From Caldifarciminota bacterium (GTDB taxonomy: Bacteria; WOR-3; Hydrothermia; WGAB01), in contig WGAB01000184.1 in assembly GCA_015489295.1 (NCBI GenBank), positions 1 through 7,241 on the forward strand: 7,241 nucleotides of DNA, written 5' to 3'. The stretch's first letter is position 1; each line of letters starts with the position of its first letter. The notes beneath the pieces are model-generated. The model was not told the origin of the DNA and ran no database searches. It worked only from the letters and a program-made list of their open reading frames with translations. The translations under genes and the position numbers were made by a program. Positions 6,156 to 7,241 of this stretch are shown here, piece by piece.

Positions 6156-7058
6156 TTAGTATACTCCCCCGAACATCCTCACCAGAAAATCGCGGGTGAG
6201 GCGGGTGTTTTCAGGGATTTCCAGGCCGAGAAGATCCTGGTTGTCCTTGATCTTGCGATAGATACTCTGGAGCTGGTGCTCTACGGTTCGAGGGCTCTTG
6301 TTCAGGGCATCGGCGAGTTCTCTCAGGCTGCCTCCCTTTTCCACCACTACCCTCAACACCTTTTGCTCCGCAGGGGAGAGGTATCCCTTGATAAAGAGCC
6401 GCAAGGTGTACCGGCGACGACGCTCCCTCAAGGCCTTCACCAGATCCGCCGCTTCAAAGGGATCCTCTTCCCGCGCGATGAGTGTGAGGATCGGATCCAC
6501 ATCGCTCCACGGGATGATCGGGATAGGAACCAGTTTGACCCATTCTGCAGGAGCATCGGGGAAGAGTTTTCGGGATTCGACGAGGGATTTGCTGGAGATC
6601 AGGTGCCAGGCACGATCCTGGTCGTCAAACAACAGTTGGGCGGCCACGGTTCCGAAGATGGACATCGGCTTCCTTCCACCGGCCACACAGAGGTGTACAT
6701 GGAACCCCGCTTCCTTTGCCTGCTTGAGCACCTGATACAGGGTGCGAAACGTTGCTTTTACCGCCCGGAGGTTCTCCAGGTCGGCAAACCGCTGCCCTGA
6801 GGGAGAGACGATCGGGAAGGTTTTGAGGATCACCGGCTGCGGAACCTGGAGGCGTTCATCCTGGGCGAAGGCTTCGCGGAGCCGTTCCAGAGATTTTCGG
6901 ATGGCCGGTTCCCGCTCCGAGGTATGGATTACCCAGACCTCCTGAGGATATTCCGGAGGCGAGAGTTGGTTTCTCAAGGCCCAGAGGGCCAGGGTGATCA
7001 CCTGCGGCTCTGTTCCCAAAGTGCCAATCAGAACCTTAGGTTGTGTCTTCTGGGGCAA
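6156..7058 (-). CDS. CARF-domain protein with C-terminal LuxR/GerE-type HTH (NE0113/Csm6-like CARF), putative cOA-responsive regulator
   Basis: 300 aa from the TTG at 7058. The N-terminal CARF fold shows LIGTLGTEPQVITL (residues 10-23), like the GT-SP loop of the NE0113 family that databases often call ring nuclease/Csm6. A second ligand-pocket signature, VAGGRKPMS, covers residues 125-133. CARF domains bind cyclic oligoadenylate made by Cas10, and some of them cleave it. The C-terminal segment, about residues 228-277, reads LSPAEQKVLRVVVEKGGSLR, then ELADALNKSPRTVEHQLQSI. It follows the LuxR/GerE pattern of a four-helix DNA-binding domain with the SPRTVEHQL recognition helix. No HEPN (R-x4-6-H), PD-D/ExK nuclease or membrane segment is visible. 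I infer a transcription factor switched by cOA, analogous in logic to Csa3 but with a different HTH class. A GTG at 7091 would add 11 residues but has no Shine-Dalgarno sequence. The gene sits between cas6 and cas10, with 21 bases before cas10. Confidence 0.85.
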   Translation of the reverse strand: MPQKTQPKVLIGTLGTEPQVITLALWALRNQLSPPEYPQEVWVIHTSEREPAIRKSLERLREAFAQDERLQVPQPVILKTFPIVSPSGQRFADLENLRAVKATFRTLYQVLKQAKEAGFHVHLCVAGGRKPMSIFGTVAAQLLFDDQDRAWHLISSKSLVESRKLFPDAPAEWVKLVPIPIIPWSDVDPILTLIAREEDPFEAADLVKALRERRRRYTLRLFIKGYLSPAEQKVLRVVVEKGGSLRELADALNKSPRTVEHQLQSIYRKIKDNQDLLGLEIPENTRLTRDFLVRMFGGVY

Positions 7059-7241
7059 GGTTGGTTTCCTCCTTTTCCTCTCCCGGCTCACGTTTGGAGG
7101 TCTTCACCACCTCCACCATCCCGAAGCCCTGGCTGTTTTTGGCGCCGAGGCCGGCGTCGTAGGCCAGGGTGAAATAGGGCTCGGGCAGGTGGAGCTCAAA
7201 AAGGCCAGTCCACGCCTTGATCACGGTGTTTTTGAATCGGG
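7036..7241 (-). CDS. cas6: Cas6 crRNA-processing endoribonuclease, C-terminal part (5' end beyond the window)
   Basis: Only the last 67 codons are present, ending at TAA (7038-7036). The frame is open to the right edge, so the start lies outside. The visible part reads RFKNTVIKAW followed by a segment ending AGLGAKNSQGFGMVEV. This is the C-terminal second RRM-like (RAMP) domain of Cas6 with its glycine-rich loop, which contacts the crRNA repeat hairpin; the N-terminal catalytic region is not visible. Known Cas6 proteins cut precursor CRISPR RNA within repeats to give crRNAs with a 5' repeat handle. An internal GTG at 7224 should not be taken as the start because family homology continues upstream of it. 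After the glycine-rich motif comes a charged tail of about 23 residues rich in Lys and Glu. The tail overlaps the next gene's start region by 23 bases, suggesting translational coupling. Confidence 0.88.
   Translation of the reverse strand, partial: RFKNTVIKAWTGLFELHLPEPYFTLAYDAGLGAKNSQGFGMVEVVKTSKREPGEEKEETNLAPEDTT
7068..7074 (-). promoter_or_regulatory. Shine-Dalgarno that selects a TTG start for the CARF-HTH gene
   Basis: On the minus strand AAGGAGG lies 9 bases before TTG at 7058-7056. The longer alternative start, GTG at 7091-7089, is preceded by CCTCCAAAC with no ribosome-binding purine run. The site lies inside the end of cas6, so a ribosome finishing cas6 passes over it. This makes the TTG start more likely and removes a very basic 11-residue N-terminal extension (MSRERKRRKPT). 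Confidence 0.6.

Larger units (their letters stand above)
1..7241 (-). other. Type III-D CRISPR-Cas effector operon (partial at both ends)
   Basis: Nine consecutive minus-strand genes encode crRNA processing (Cas6), a CARF-HTH sensor, and the interference subunits Cas10, Cas7 x3, Csx10, Cas11 and a Csx19-like protein. The HD-less Cas10 combined with Csx10 is the established hallmark of subtype III-D. Junctions range from a 23-base overlap to a 21-base gap, and no gap is large enough for a promoter or terminator, so I infer one transcript that starts beyond the right edge. Adaptation genes and CRISPR repeats are absent from the window, which is common for type III-D loci. The operon continues past the left edge because the last gene is still open there. 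Confidence 0.88.

Noticed and set aside
6114..6800. Plus-strand open frame of 228 codons opposite the CARF-HTH gene
   Set aside because: Runs across the cas10 start region and the CARF-HTH gene; composition is not protein-like, and the opposite strand has strong CARF and HTH signatures.
6156..7058. Csm6/Csx1-type HEPN ribonuclease assignment for the CARF protein
   Set aside because: Database names for this CARF family often include Csm6, but the C-terminus has a LuxR-like HTH and no R-x4-6-H motif in a HEPN context.
1..7241. CRISPR array, cas1/cas2 or reverse transcriptase in the window
   Set aside because: I saw no regularly spaced 25-40 base repeats on either strand, and all space is taken by effector genes. 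They may lie outside.

Overview
The window is the middle of a type III CRISPR-Cas effector operon. Every gene I can support lies on the minus strand, so transcription runs from high to low coordinates. Nine genes fill the window almost end to end, and the largest gap between coding regions is 21 bases. The gene content points to subtype III-D: a Cas10 with no N-terminal HD nuclease domain, a Csx10 (Cas5-type) subunit, a free small subunit (Cas11/Csm2-like), three different single-domain Cas7/Csm3-like backbone proteins and a probable Csx19-like protein. Separate Cas7 and Cas11 genes suggest the less fused III-D1 layout rather than the fused III-D2/Dv layout, but that step is inference.

Layout in transcription order: 3' part of cas6 (enters at the right edge, ends 7036); a CARF-domain protein with a C-terminal LuxR/GerE-type helix-turn-helix (6156-7058 with my preferred TTG start); HD-less cas10 (4518-6134); cas7 copy A, 212 aa (3879-4517); csx10, 412 aa (2644-3882); cas11, 136 aa (2237-2647); cas7 copy B, 286 aa (1364-2224); cas7 copy C, 316 aa (421-1371); and a 3'-truncated gene that resembles Csx19 (1-409, leaves at the left edge). 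Most junctions are overlaps or near contacts (TAAATG, ATGA, ATGA, an 8-base overlap), and each fully visible start has a purine-rich Shine-Dalgarno sequence. This indicates one polycistronic, translationally coupled mRNA.

How the parts should work together: Cas6 cuts precursor CRISPR RNA. Cas10, Csx10, Cas11 and the three Cas7 proteins assemble on the crRNA into an effector complex. Each Cas7 has an aspartate placed like the catalytic Asp of Csm3, so target RNA could be cut at several sites. Cas10 keeps the GGDD cyclase motif but has no HD domain, so it should make cyclic oligoadenylate (cOA) but not cut ssDNA by the HD route. The only candidate cOA sensor in the window is not fused to a nuclease but to a DNA-binding domain, suggesting that target recognition is turned into a transcriptional response. 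This is the most interesting feature here.

Organism: a moderately GC-rich bacterium with strong AGGAGG-type ribosome binding sites. The style would fit a thermophilic Chloroflexota-like lineage, but nothing in the window fixes the taxonomy. No cas1/cas2, CRISPR array, tRNA, rRNA, transposase, terminator or promoter was seen. The operon promoter and any array should lie outside the window, the promoter beyond the right edge.
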